From Saxidomus purpurata (taxonomy: Eukaryota; Mollusca; Bivalvia; Venerida; Veneridae), in NCBI GenBank assembly GCA_022818135.1, contig JAFMSR010000009.1, positions 22,041,159 to 22,105,158 on the forward strand: DNA of 64,000 nt. Reading direction: 5' to 3'. The notes beneath the pieces were generated by a model that saw only the letters and a program-made list of their open reading frames with translations, had not been told where the DNA came from and searched no databases. A program made the translations under genes and the position numbers. This document shows positions 37,069-48,119 of this stretch, piece after piece. Each line of letters opens with the position of its first letter. The first letter of the stretch is position 1.

Positions 37069-37302
37069 ATCAATATAATACAAGTGAGAAAAGAAGCACT
37101 TCAAGCTTTGGAACAGTTAGAAGAAAGAGAAAGAGAGGCAATCGCAAAAATTGACGAAAAAACGGAGGAAGGCTTGGCAGCAATAGAAGGAGCAACAGCA
37201 GTCGCTTTAGAAAAGATAAACAAAAGCGATGTCCACACAAGGATGTTTCAAACAGAAGCGATGGTACAACAACTTGATGATACAGTGCAGAAAATGAAGG
37301 AG
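37069..37302 (+). CDS. CXorf38-like HEPN protein, coding exon 3 (coiled coil)
   Basis: The frame continues in phase 0 from exon 2 if the acceptor is gtgaacag (37068). An acceptor at 37044 (aacaaccag) would also be in phase and would add eight residues. The peptide is highly charged. KEALQALEQLEERERE is followed by AIAKIDEKTEEGLAAIEGAT and AVALEKINK, a continuous Glu/Lys/Ala-rich helix that should form a coiled coil, and it ends in DDTVQKMKE. The 3' end is taken at GAG followed by GCAAGT (37303), a GC donor with otherwise perfect consensus. Only this choice leaves phase 0, as exon 4 requires. Using GTATCT four bases later would break the frame. A coiled coil after the HEPN-like region suggests oligomerisation; this is inference. 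Confidence 0.65.
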
Positions 37303-38706
37303 GCAAGTATCTGTATAGTATTCCTTATGAATAACATGTTCATTCACTATACAAAGGTATTGTCTGCTTTAAACATGTAATCGCCAAATACATTGAACTG
37401 TTATAGTTAAAAATATGGTAGCTTTCAATGTATGGATTTTAATATCTAGTAGTGCTTTTCACTGTTTGCGTTTTAAAAAATCTTACAGTTCTTATAATGT
37501 CTGTCCTCTATATTCCGTAAAATTGGTGCCCAATAAAAATATTGCTATGGTTTTAAAAACGTATCTTGCCACAAGATTGAATTCACTTTTAACACTTCAT
37601 TGCTGATCTTATTTTAAAATTCGGTCATGCTTGTGAAATGATTGGTTGTTCAATTCTAAAAACAAAGATACCCAAACTCTATTGAGATGGCATACCTTTT
37701 ATTCGATTTCACAACAATGAAAATAATATTTGGCACCGGCCGAATGTCAAAGAACGTTTATTCGTGTCGCTGGGGAGGAATAGTTTTCCAAGTTTACTTT
37801 ATAAATTAGATAAATGTCCATGCAGAGGTGATGGTTTTGAAGATTTATATTAATTTAGTTGGTAAAGTTGATTGAGAGGAGATGAATTTTAAGGACATTG
37901 TTACATTTAGGCGACACAAAGCTCATCACACCTATATTTTTCTCAAAAAGTCTTGTGGGACGTATATGTGTTAAAACTCTTGCATAATATATTTTGTATT
38001 TAGAAAAGTGAAACATAATCATTCGTTATACATGTAATACTTTTTGTGTTACATGTATACAGCGTTATTACCAGTTTATATTACTAATCCCAATTTGAAA
38101 CGTGTTAACATCTTCAGTGTACGGAGGAAGGTTCTATGGGTCCAAAACGGCACTTCGACACTTAAGAGCCGCTTAGCTTTCTTAATATTAGACAAACATT
38201 TATAATATGTAGCTTTTTTATAGGTATTTTGTTTTGGAAGTATCTTGGGTCCTCGTCCGCATCCAATGCCCCGGATCTGGAGAATTAGCTATATACATTT
38301 GTATCAGTCACTTTGAGCCCTCAAATATTTTTTAACTTATTTTCTTTATATAACTTTCTTTAATAAGAACATAATACATGTACATTGTATATCGAAAACT
38401 GTTTCGCTATCATGTACTTATTACTAAAAGCTGCTCGCTCTCAGATTTTGCTAAACAATAGAGTTCTTTAAACTGTATGAAAATAACGTATTTAAGAACA
38501 TATCGTCATATAAAAAGGTTCCAGTATAAAATCCTGTCGCGTATATCTGTAGATTTCAAATAATACGCTACCAAGTAATAAAGCCTTGCACACGCTTTTA
38601 AAATTCCAATATAAACATATAGTGTAGCGGTGCCCTAAAACCAGCATTTTCAATAGATTTTTGCTAATTCCTACCTAGACTTTAACTTCTTTTGTTGAAT
38701 CTAGCC

Positions 38707-39464
38707 TTAAGGTAGTACCCCTAATGGGCACCTATTCAAATCATAATAGGCTTTAATATTTTCTTAATCTGTATCATTTCCAGGATTTTAAAACAAATTT
38801 TAAAAGAAATTTACCATGAAAAAACTTATTTATAGGAATGTTATTAACCCTACCCTCATTTTGGAATTATTTATAAAATGACATCACGCGAGAGGTAAGA
38901 AAATGCACGTATTTCATTTATTATTCAATAATTTTGTACAGATTTGGTATCAGAGTAACATGAACTATATTTTCTTTCAGAAATTATACACCATTTACCA
39001 TATTATCAACAAGTTTTATAAAACTTTCTAGAAATAATCAGATAGTATTACAATTTTCATGTAATTTTTCGACCGTGTTCAAATTTGAACATCAACGTTT
39101 TTAAGAAAAATCACCCTTTTCTAGAAATGGGGCATTATTTCTTTGTATATTTATAATTATTTATAACATTTTGGGAACAGCGTGCCAAAACTTTACACTG
39201 TTTTACCGTCTCTATTTAAAATAATGACAGTTTGAAAATTTCCATCAGCGATTTTAGCCGGGTCTGCAAGTAATACACTCTTCAAATAAGCTAATACTTA
39301 TGTGTAAAAAATAAAGTAAAAAAAAAATTGTGGTTCCGGCTGGATTCGAACCTACGCCCGGAAAACCTCAAAAGATCTATAGTCCTGTGCTTAACAACCT
39401 AGGCTAGTGCATTAAAATTGAAAAGTTTCAACAGGAAGTTTGTATTAGGAGTCTACTACCTTAA
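38707..39464. mobile_element. TTAA-flanked MITE with TTAAGGTAGTA ends
   Basis: It starts TTAAGGTAGTACCCC at 38707 and ends with TACTACCTTAA at 39464. The outer TTAA at each end may be the target duplication. The termini share TTAAGGTA with the 25355 palindrome and with a one-ended copy at 57495. A tRNA-like segment is carried inside (39336-39415). No coding capacity. Confidence 0.6.
39336..39415 (-). pseudogene. tRNA-Ser-like Pol III unit inside the MITE
   Basis: The minus strand reads TAGCCTAGGTTGTTAAGCAC (A-box-like, as in the tRNA-Ser D-arm). It then has a long variable-arm region, a perfect B-box GGTTCGAATCC, and a run of seven or more T about 20 bp later, which is a Pol III terminator. 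The acceptor stem does not pair and the T-stem has a mismatch, so it is not a functional tRNA. Confidence 0.45.
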
Positions 39465-40033
39465 GTTTTATATTTTATGTATTACATGTAGTATGTCATT
39501 TTTGAAAACAAAAATTTTACGGCAACTGAGACTGAGCAGCTTTAAACGAAAGAAAAAAAAGTATACCGGTATTTGACTTTTAAACAGCCTCTCAGCTGCA
39601 ACTTTATTGTTCTGTTTTCGTTGTTTTCGAGGATGTTTTATTTTAACTTTCACTGAAGAAAACCAGCCTGCAGTTCTGGAATATGACATAAACATTTCTG
39701 TTTCCCGCAATTTCTTGTATTTAGAAATGTGTAAAAATTATGCAGTCTGTGAGCTTGACAACTCTGACTTAATATGTTCAAAGCAAACTGCAAACTAACT
39801 TTGAAAGATCATTTCAGTACAACAGTGGTTGTGAATTTTAAAAAACAGCGATTGCATTTAGCGATAGTTATTTTAAGTGTGCATGTACACCTTTCAAGTG
39901 ATTATTGTTGTAGAATTTCACGCCCCCGTATTTTTGGTCATTTTTCGAGCATTTTACCTAACCATCGTTCCTTGGAAGAGCCATTATTAGATACTTATCT
40001 CCGTAAGAAACTGTCAATTGTCTCACATGACGA

Positions 40034-40095
40034 GATATGGTGGGTAGCTGGGCTCGAACCTATGGCCCTCAATCAATGAGAGGTTACAATGATTT
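40034..40095 (-). repeat. tRNA-like fragment (B-box region)
   Basis: The minus strand contains GGTTCGAGCCCAGCTACCC preceded by CTCATTGATTGAGGGCCAT. This is the anticodon-to-T-arm part of a tRNA-derived sequence. The 5' half is not recognisable. Confidence 0.35.
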
Positions 40096-40844
40096 CAAGT
40101 CAGCGACCATGGAGGAAGTCTTTTAAGTGATTATCCACCTGTCTGTGCGGGGGTAAGAATCACGTATGACGATGTGTAAAGCTGTTACGACCTCTAACGT
40201 TTTCCTTTCGGATACAGAAAAAAGATAGGTATTATATGTACCTAGAAATTTAGTGAAACCATCAACCAAATTTCTTAAAGTTTAAATACAAAACTAGTTA
40301 TCAGTTCTTTTACCTATAAGTTCCGATAAGTCCTTCAACATCGGCTGATTTTACTGTAAAAACTCGCTACCTCATTTCCGCCAAATGCATTTCAAACTTT
40401 AATATCATATACAACTGGGTAAGAAAAGATACTACACATGCCTTTACAGCATATAACTGTCCGTTTATTGTGTCTGTTCATTTAAGCACGAACAGAAAGC
40501 ACGTGCCAGATCCTTTTGTGGCAACCGTTTTTTTTTTGGTCATTTTAACAGGCGGTCAGTTTACCTAACAATCGGTCATAACTTGCTGAACCCGACAAAA
40601 TACTCCGCCGGTCCGGCCCCCGAGTTGCAGACCACCACTCAAAAACGAAACAACAAAGTACGCCACAAAACACAATTTACGAATAACGACTATATTTTAA
40701 ATTATTTTCATAATTAATTTAAGGTATTCTGATATGCGTAAAATAAATAGTTTAATGGTTTATTGCTTAATTAACCAAAATAACTTCTTAAAGAGAGTGA
40801 AAAATGTCATTTATTAAGTGAGCGAAAAAAAACAGTTCTCTGAT

Positions 40845-41043
40845 TTGATTTGATTTGAAGCAAATTTTATAAAGGTCCGTCCATAAGAGCAAATATGTTA
40901 GCTTGAATTTGTGGATGAGACCTCGGCATGTCTCCCATCATGCCTATACCTATCAAAAGTGTTTTTCTGTTTCCAAAATAGGAGAGATTTACCTGACTGC
41001 AATTTCCAGCCAGTACAATGTATAGCCAAAGGTTGAATTTGAT
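40845..41043 (-). mobile_element. SINE, second copy of the 14350 family
   Basis: It is the reverse complement of the 14350-14565 element over nearly its full length. It starts (on +) with the tail tgatttgatttgaagcaaat and ends near aaaggttgaatttg. Divergence from the first copy is moderate. It lies in intron 3. Confidence 0.6.
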
Positions 41044-41504
41044 TACAAAAAAAACAAAAAAGAAACATTTCTCATTTTAGCGAATAAAAAATCAAGTGAT
41101 AATTTTGGTGTGACCTAAGCTTGTCTATGTGCATCGAAGCAGTGGTTCGGATTCAATCGGTGAGTCATCAAAGGCGGCTTCGTGTGAAATTGGTGGCATG
41201 ATAATCGCAAGGCCAGTGGCGACACATACTGTTGAGATAGTATGCCCCGTTTTGAGAGGAAGCCTTATGCTTGAATTCAGTTAATTTTCTCCCTGAACTC
41301 GCGCAAGTGGATGCGGTCTGCAAGGGTGCAATATATAGATAAAAGGCCGATATCGGTCGGTTGTGCCCATTTATGTTTTGAAGGGGACCGGAATGGTGGG
41401 GTTAGTTCAGTTTATACTCGATTGTTAAGAAAGCTTGCAGCCTATCGAGTCACTCTCCAGTCCGCTTCGTGAAGAAACCAGTACTGATGTCATGTGACGA
41501 GGTA

Positions 41505-41560
41505 CGGTCGTGACCCCAGTGGGGCTTGAACTCGCAACCTCCGGTATGTGGTTATACTGT
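41505..41560 (-). repeat. tRNA-like SINE head fragment
   Basis: The minus strand contains GGAGGTTGCGAGTTCAAGCC followed by CCACTGGGGTC. The B-box (GAGTTCAAGCC) is close to the Pol III consensus. The rest of the cloverleaf is not convincing. Confidence 0.35.
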
Positions 41561-43764
41561 AAAAACTATCACTGTATCTGGGGTTATTACAAGTTATCGT
41601 GTCGAATCTGGGAATTGTTGAGCTAGCTTATAGGACTCATACCGACGAGTCTGCCACTTTACCTGTGCACATTAAGATAGACAAATGATGATTGAGTTCT
41701 TTTTTGCGAACTTTTCATTTAGAAGATATGCTTCTCTTGACGAAAAGACTGCTCGCCAAAACCTATCGTCAAATGTACCTATGCTTTATGATCGTTTTTA
41801 TTTTTTATGTATTGAAATAATGATAAATACAGTTATTTTTGGATTAGCGGAAACAAGTCGCATATCCTTTCGCCAGCACTTTCCATGTATTTTCCTTTTC
41901 CGTTGCTTGTTCCGTTGTTTTAAACATGACAACATTTTAAAATAATTGAAACTTCGTGGACATTTATTGTTAATTGTAACTTTAACTCAAACATTCATCC
42001 TTTAGAACATACAGTTTTTCACCTTACCATGAACTGATATTATAGGAATTTCCGATTTTATATAACAAATTTCCGTATTTCGGCATGAAAGAAAGTACAT
42101 TTGCGTTGTAACGTCATGGTTTGAAAACATTGAAACGTCGCGTATATATGCATTTTCTGGTGATATTCGAAGTATTTTAACAAAATATTTACCGCGAACA
42201 CATGCCTTTTTTAATGGATCACTTAAAAAAGCAAAACCTGATGCACATCATATAAAAAAAAATCTTTGACCACATTCTACAAATTTGATTTGTTAGGCTA
42301 GCTACGTTTAGACTGCTGCAGCAGATTCTAATTTTGCTTTTACAAGTATTTTTGGAGAAAAACAAACGATAGACCTGCGCATGTATTGGGCGCAAGGTCA
42401 GATTTTCATCTAAGTCGTAAAAAATAAATAGTTGTTCTAAAGACCTAAAACAAGCCATTAAGCGTATCTGAACCTACGCTATAACAATTATTGGTTGCTA
42501 GTCAGTACCAGATAAAACAGAGTCCAAAAATATGGCATTCTTACATGTTCCTGTCTGAGCCAAAGAAGTGGGGGTGGCAACAATAGGTTACAGTTAATTC
42601 TCTTTGATGTCATTCATTTCCGTATTTTAGGGCTTATATGGCTAAAAAACACAATAGAGAGAACAAAAATAGCCGTACAACTTCCAATTTTTAGTACGTC
42701 CGTACAGTTTCACTAAAGTCAATTTCAGTATTCACTAACTACTTCCGGCATGCAATAAATGTCAGCACAGGTAAATTTTTCATTACCCGAACTGAAATTA
42801 TTTTAGGTATGCACTAACCACTTCCGGTTTGAAATAAACAACGGTACAGACACGGACACACATGTGTATATAGGTCCGTGGTACAGGTAAATTTCTGTAT
42901 GAGGAATTTCGAGATTTTACTTATACTCATTTAGTGCTTGTGTACTAACTGTGCCCGTGGGTTGCACGGCTGATTTAACTGGTTATAAAATTCTGACTGA
43001 CACTAGTTTGTTCAAACTAAACACTATCTGTTTAGTACTACCTTTTTAGCGCTGAATCATTGCAAATTCATTACAAATTTGCAATCTGAAACACAGGTTT
43101 GTGAAAATTGCTAATCATTTTTCATTATATTGACATTGGCCTTCATCTTGTGTTCACATTTTAACGTATAGGAATGAACACTTCAGTATATTACTTGGAG
43201 CTGAACATTTTAGTAACACCCAGCTGAACATTTCATTATTGCTTGCCTAAATTTAATTTACACGTCCCACCAGTACGTTCAGTGCTTTAATTTTATTATT
43301 TTTGCTTGGCTATTGCTATTTTAAGTCAAATTGAGTTTGTCATAAGCTATTTTAGAACAGTAGCCGTTTAATCTTATCATGTATCATTCTTTTTGAGAAG
43401 TTTAAACTTTTTGTAGAACTTGTTCATTTTGACAGCTACATTGTATTTTAGTTTGTTTTGCAACTATTCTGATAAAACATCATATTTTGCAGACTTGGTT
43501 AGCTATCATTAATAATGAATTTGTAATAGTTCATAATGCACCATCATTTCGATGTTGTTATTGTTACAGAAATTGTAAAGTAAAAGTCTGGTTGGATTTA
43601 TACTAATCCGTTGTTGATTTATCAATTTCTCTGTAAATAATCACTGAAGAAAAATCATAAAAGATGATATAATTCTGTAACGACTATTATTTCACACCAA
43701 TATTCGAACCAAACAGAACAGATCAATTAAGCGGGTACTTCGGGCGAGCTGCAACAAAATCGTG

Positions 43765-44337
43765 ACCCTAGAGTCAAAATAGGGGGAGGGGGGTAACATG
43801 ATCTTACATATGCTTATTGGAAAAAATCGCAAACCTTCTTCTCTAAAACCACATGGCCTAGAGCTAAGATATTTCGCATGCAGCATTACCTAGTGGAACT
43901 CTACGACGATACTTCAAATCATGACCCCTGGGTTAAAATTGACCCCGCCCAGGGGTTCACTTGATTTTACATAGGCTTATAGCGGGAAAACTTAAAACAA
44001 TCTTCTTCTGAAACAATAAGGCCTAGAGCATAGATATTTGGCATGAAGCATTGCCCAGTAGACCTGTACCAGGATTCTTCAACCAAGTATGTTCAAATCA
44101 TGATCACTCGATTTGACATAGGTTTATGCAGGGATAACTTTAAAAATTTTTGTCTCAAACCAGAGGCTCAGAGCTTAGATATTTGGAATGTAGCATTAAG
44201 TAGTGGCCCTCTACGAAGAGCGTTCAAATTAGGACCCCAGCTCAAATTTTACCCATTCTGCAACACCGTTGTTGACTTTGTATAATAGCCAATGGTAGCC
44301 AGGTGAGTAATATAGGGACGTCTTAGCCCTCTTGTTT
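43765..44337 (+). repeat. Tandem-core dispersed element, copy D
   Basis: Three to four units carry ctaaaaccacatggcctaga, gatatttggcatgaagcatt and gggttaaaattgaccccg. The 3' end is agccaggtgagtaatatagg followed by tcttagccctcttgttt. The open frame at 44043-44285 reads through the repeat and is not a gene. Confidence 0.65.
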
Positions 44338-44524
44338 GAACACAGTCTGCACTAGTACTTTAAAAATGCATCTTTGTCGATATTTGCTTTTTTCAGGTTT
44401 GCCATGTACGCCTTTTCACAGGCCAAATAAGTTCTAATTTTCTGGACTAAAATTCAATAATCTAATAACGCAAACTTATTGCATATACATACAAACAAAA
44501 TTTGGTTTTCTATGTCATTTTCAG

Positions 44525-44612
44525 AGAACCGCAGATGTTACACCGGGCGACTCTTTAGAAAGTAGCAACGATGATGATACACCATCTAATCGAAGGACGC
44601 CAGTACAATCAG
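44525..44612 (+). CDS. CXorf38-like HEPN protein, coding exon 4 (acidic linker)
   Basis: After TCATTTTCAG the frame reads RTADVTPGDSLESSNDDD then TPSNRRTPVQS and one extra base, ending at a weak GTTATT donor (44613). It enters in phase 0, matching exon 3 with its GC donor, and leaves in phase 1, matching exon 5. The peptide is acidic and Ser/Thr-rich, as expected of a disordered linker. The exon is supported by phase and composition, not by family similarity. Confidence 0.55.
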
Positions 44613-45553
44613 GTTATTTCAATATATTGTTTTTATAACTTTATAACGGTCATTTAGTTTCATTCTTATATACATGTACGTAATGTGAGATACTTGAGAA
44701 ACCATGGGAATAATAATGATGATGATGACTTTTCCTATGTGTCGCTTAGGACCGGAAAACGAAGGAATATGTAAACAAAGAAAGAGAGCGATGGTTAAAG
44801 TGTCATTGTTTATATTTTATTACAATTTTGTGTATATGCAAAAATATTCAGCAATGAAACACGTTTAAGCCAAGCAAGAAATGTTTATTTTTCGCGAAAA
44901 TAGTATGCCAATACAGAAGTATATTCCATTTGTTATTTCTGTAACTGGAGAATAAAATGGATAAAGAAACACATAATAATAATAATTATGGATGTAATAA
45001 TTTTCGAATTATAATAAAAATTTTGACCGAGTTGAAACATAAAAAATTATGTCCAATAGAAAAATAACGCGATATTTTGTTGCATGGGACTAACTACGTA
45101 TAACAAAATAATAAAGTAGTGCAAGAAAAACCAGACCAAGCTGCTGTTTGAATGAAGCATACGATCAGACAATATTACAAAAAAAACCTTAGAGGCTCAA
45201 TTACTCAGGTCCTTTCCTCTGTATACCATGTGATCTTCGATGATATATGCGTTTAAGTAACAACTTTTTTTGCTAAATCTAAGCTACTGTACTAACTCTC
45301 AACTGTCACATGGTAGCTTTTATTCAGAAGATTGCATTGCTTCAGTAGATCCACCAAAACAGCCGTACATTGACGATCAATTGCACGTGGTTCAAAGGTT
45401 TTTCGGTTCTTCACTGGGGTACTTTCCGTGTTTTCAAAGAAAACGAATATACTGACATTTACACAATAAAGAAAAATGACAGATAATGCACATTTTACGT
45501 TGACTGTCACGGACGTCATACAAAAGAGCACGTTAAACAGATTATACGTTTTA

Positions 45554-45660
45554 GTAATGGCGCGTTTTGATTTGATTTGAAGCAAATTTTATAAAGGTCC
45601 GTCCATAAGAGCAAATATGTTAGCTTGAATTTGTGGATGAGACCTTATGTAATGGCGCGT
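45554..45660 (-). mobile_element. Truncated SINE with 12-bp target duplication
   Basis: An 83-bp piece of the 14350/40845 SINE family (45566-45648), tail first on the + strand, is bracketed by GTAATGGCGCGT at 45554-45565 and 45649-45660. The perfect direct repeat shows that a 5'-truncated copy was inserted by target-primed retroposition. It is very similar to the copy at 40845. Confidence 0.85.
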
Positions 45661-47065
45661 CTAAACATTCTTACTTTTTATACATCGTTACGTGACAAAC
45701 AGGTTGTATTTGATAAAAAATAGTACTACAACAGTCGGTTGATATGCTTGGTTGTATCTTTCTCGTTTGCTATGCAGTGCAGGATAACACTCGACGCTCC
45801 GCCTAGTGAGACCCGGTACTACAAAACTAACTCGAAAGATACAACTCCGCATATACACTTTTTTAGCCAACTGCTTTAAATATTCTGTTTGTGAACGCCA
45901 GCTTGAAAAAGCCCATCCCGTGTCCAAAGACAGACGATAAAATAAAACTCGTATATTTGAAAGCGAAAGGTTCGACAAGTAACTATATAAGATAAATTTC
46001 CGTTATCGGAATATAATCAGTATTATTTTTGCATTATTGAAAAGAATGATTTGTAAGATATTAATTAACTTTAATGTTTCAGTTTCAACCTGTTACATGT
46101 ATGACTTACAGTCAGCTATTACCGTATTCGGCAACAGGCAAGGGTGTATATTTTGGAGTGATAATAAGAATTATTTAAATTATCTTCTACATACGACAAT
46201 CGCAAAATAGTGTCGTATAAACATCTCTCACAGTGACGTTTTTATTCCGTCAGTTCTTTAATCCACCATTGTCTAAATCTATTTTCCGAATCACTATCTT
46301 ACAGTACATGATATTTCGAGTTTTGTTACAGTGGCTGTAATAGACATTCCTCCAAATTCGGAATATTGAATTATATATTTATTCAGCCGGACAGATCGAG
46401 TTACTAGTATATCAACTCAAACCGTATGCCCCATCAAGCATCTATAAAATGAATCTTATATTCAAATAATGAAAACTTCTTGAAAACATGTAAAAACAAC
46501 CGATGTCTTAAATACTAAGTTTTGCCATTATTTGCAAATAGAAAATGCAAAATTTAATAAACCTGAAAAAATAAGCAGATTACCAAGTTTGACTCGTGTA
46601 GTCAACGGATTATTCATTTTATTCGGATGGAGTAAAACTGTTATACACGGTAAACAAAGCAAAAAAAAATAACGATCTAGCTTTTGCAGACTTTTCCCGC
46701 CAACAGGTTACGGGTAAATTAAAAATTAAATCTGAATTCGATGTCAAATGAAATTAGAATAATCTCAATATACCATTAAAGTTTAATTTTGGTTCGCCTT
46801 ACAGAGGACATGTAATAGATGCTGTAAAAGAGTCCTCTTACAACCGTAAGCAGTATACTTTATACACAAGCGCATCTAAATTATCCGAGGCGAGTGTACA
46901 GTTGGAATTCCAAAATTATCCAAAAACTACATTGAAAACTATAAAAATTATTCTTGAAATAAGAATGTTGATTTATCGTATTGTACATTGGAATAAGTAA
47001 TTTCTACCTTTCGTTCAATAACTTATAAAGACAAACACAAAAATCAAATTCTAAAAGATATTGGA

Positions 47066-47155
47066 AAATAAATATTCCAATTGGAATATTTTTCTAATTG
47101 GACTCGCCAATTGGAAATCAAACTTCCAATTGGAAGTTCAAATTGGATTCAGTCC
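47066..47155. repeat. Cluster of TTCCAATTGGAA palindromes
   Basis: Within about 90 bp the core CAATTGG or close variants occur five times. Two copies are the full 12-bp palindrome ttccaattggaa (about 47076 and 47131). The role is unknown. It could be the centre of a small element or a protein-binding cluster. Confidence 0.5.
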
Positions 47156-48119
47156 AAAAAAAAGAAGTATTCAAAACATCAGAACTTGCATCGATTGTCA
47201 ACATAAACGTTTCCGCCAACCAATGACATGAACGGAATTAGTTGTACGTACCACAACGCCACATAGGATATTTTTTATTGTTTATCAGACTAAGTAATGA
47301 CGACGACATTATATTTAGGATAATGTAATACGTGTTGTGATAGATATGCGTAAACAAAAGCTTACGACCATATCATGCGTGCAAGTAAAGATATAATCGC
47401 TACATTATCCTATGAATTTACACAAAACATTGGACTCTTTGCCGCGTCACTGTCACAATATCCTAAATTAACTGTGTGTTTTATGATTTTGGATTTCTAT
47501 CAATTTGCTTGACATTTTTAACTACTGTTGGTAATACAATTTACTCGTCTGTATTGATATCCGCATACAAACGTTTTCTCGTACAAATATGTTTCAGTCG
47601 ATAACTAGGTAATCTTTTGTATAACAATTTCAACAGAAGGCAAAAAAGTTCAATTCCATTCTCCCAGCCGATATTACATGTTTTACCCTAACATTTTATA
47701 GGTGTTAAGTTTCTACTTTTTTGAAAAGGCCATTTTAATACTGGTTCCAGTGACGTTTCTTCTAAAAAGTCTGACGTAAAGACTCCGAGTTGTTCGTTAA
47801 AACAAATCTCCAGCAGGGATATTACAAATACATGTAGTCTAACAACGCGTGTATCCAAATGAGCAGAATAATCTTATAAATAACAACTTGAAATGATTAA
47901 ACATAGATTTTAATTTTAATTTAACTTACAGATTTTAGAATAGTGACATAAGCAGTATTCTGTTATTTAAATGCTAAACATTTAAACATGATGTTGAATG
48001 AGGAGGTTATTACCATTTTCCTTTGAATCTATTTCCAGTTTTTAAAAATCCTTGTGTGAGAACGTCAACGTGCTGTTTCTTTACATCTGTTCTTATTTCC
48101 CTACATGTAAGTTCGGTGA

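Larger units (their letters stand above)
37303..44524 (+). other. Intron 3 of the CXorf38-like gene (GC-AG)
   Basis: A 7.2-kb interval that starts GCAAGT and ends TCATTTTCAG. It contains a TTAA MITE (38707-39464), tRNA-like SINE heads (about 40034-40095 and 41505-41560), a SINE (40845-41043) and tandem-core copy D (43765-44337). Outside these I see no gene. An imperfect duplication of about 90 bp lies at about 42715-42900 (ctaactacttccggc and ctaaccacttccggt). Confidence 0.55.
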
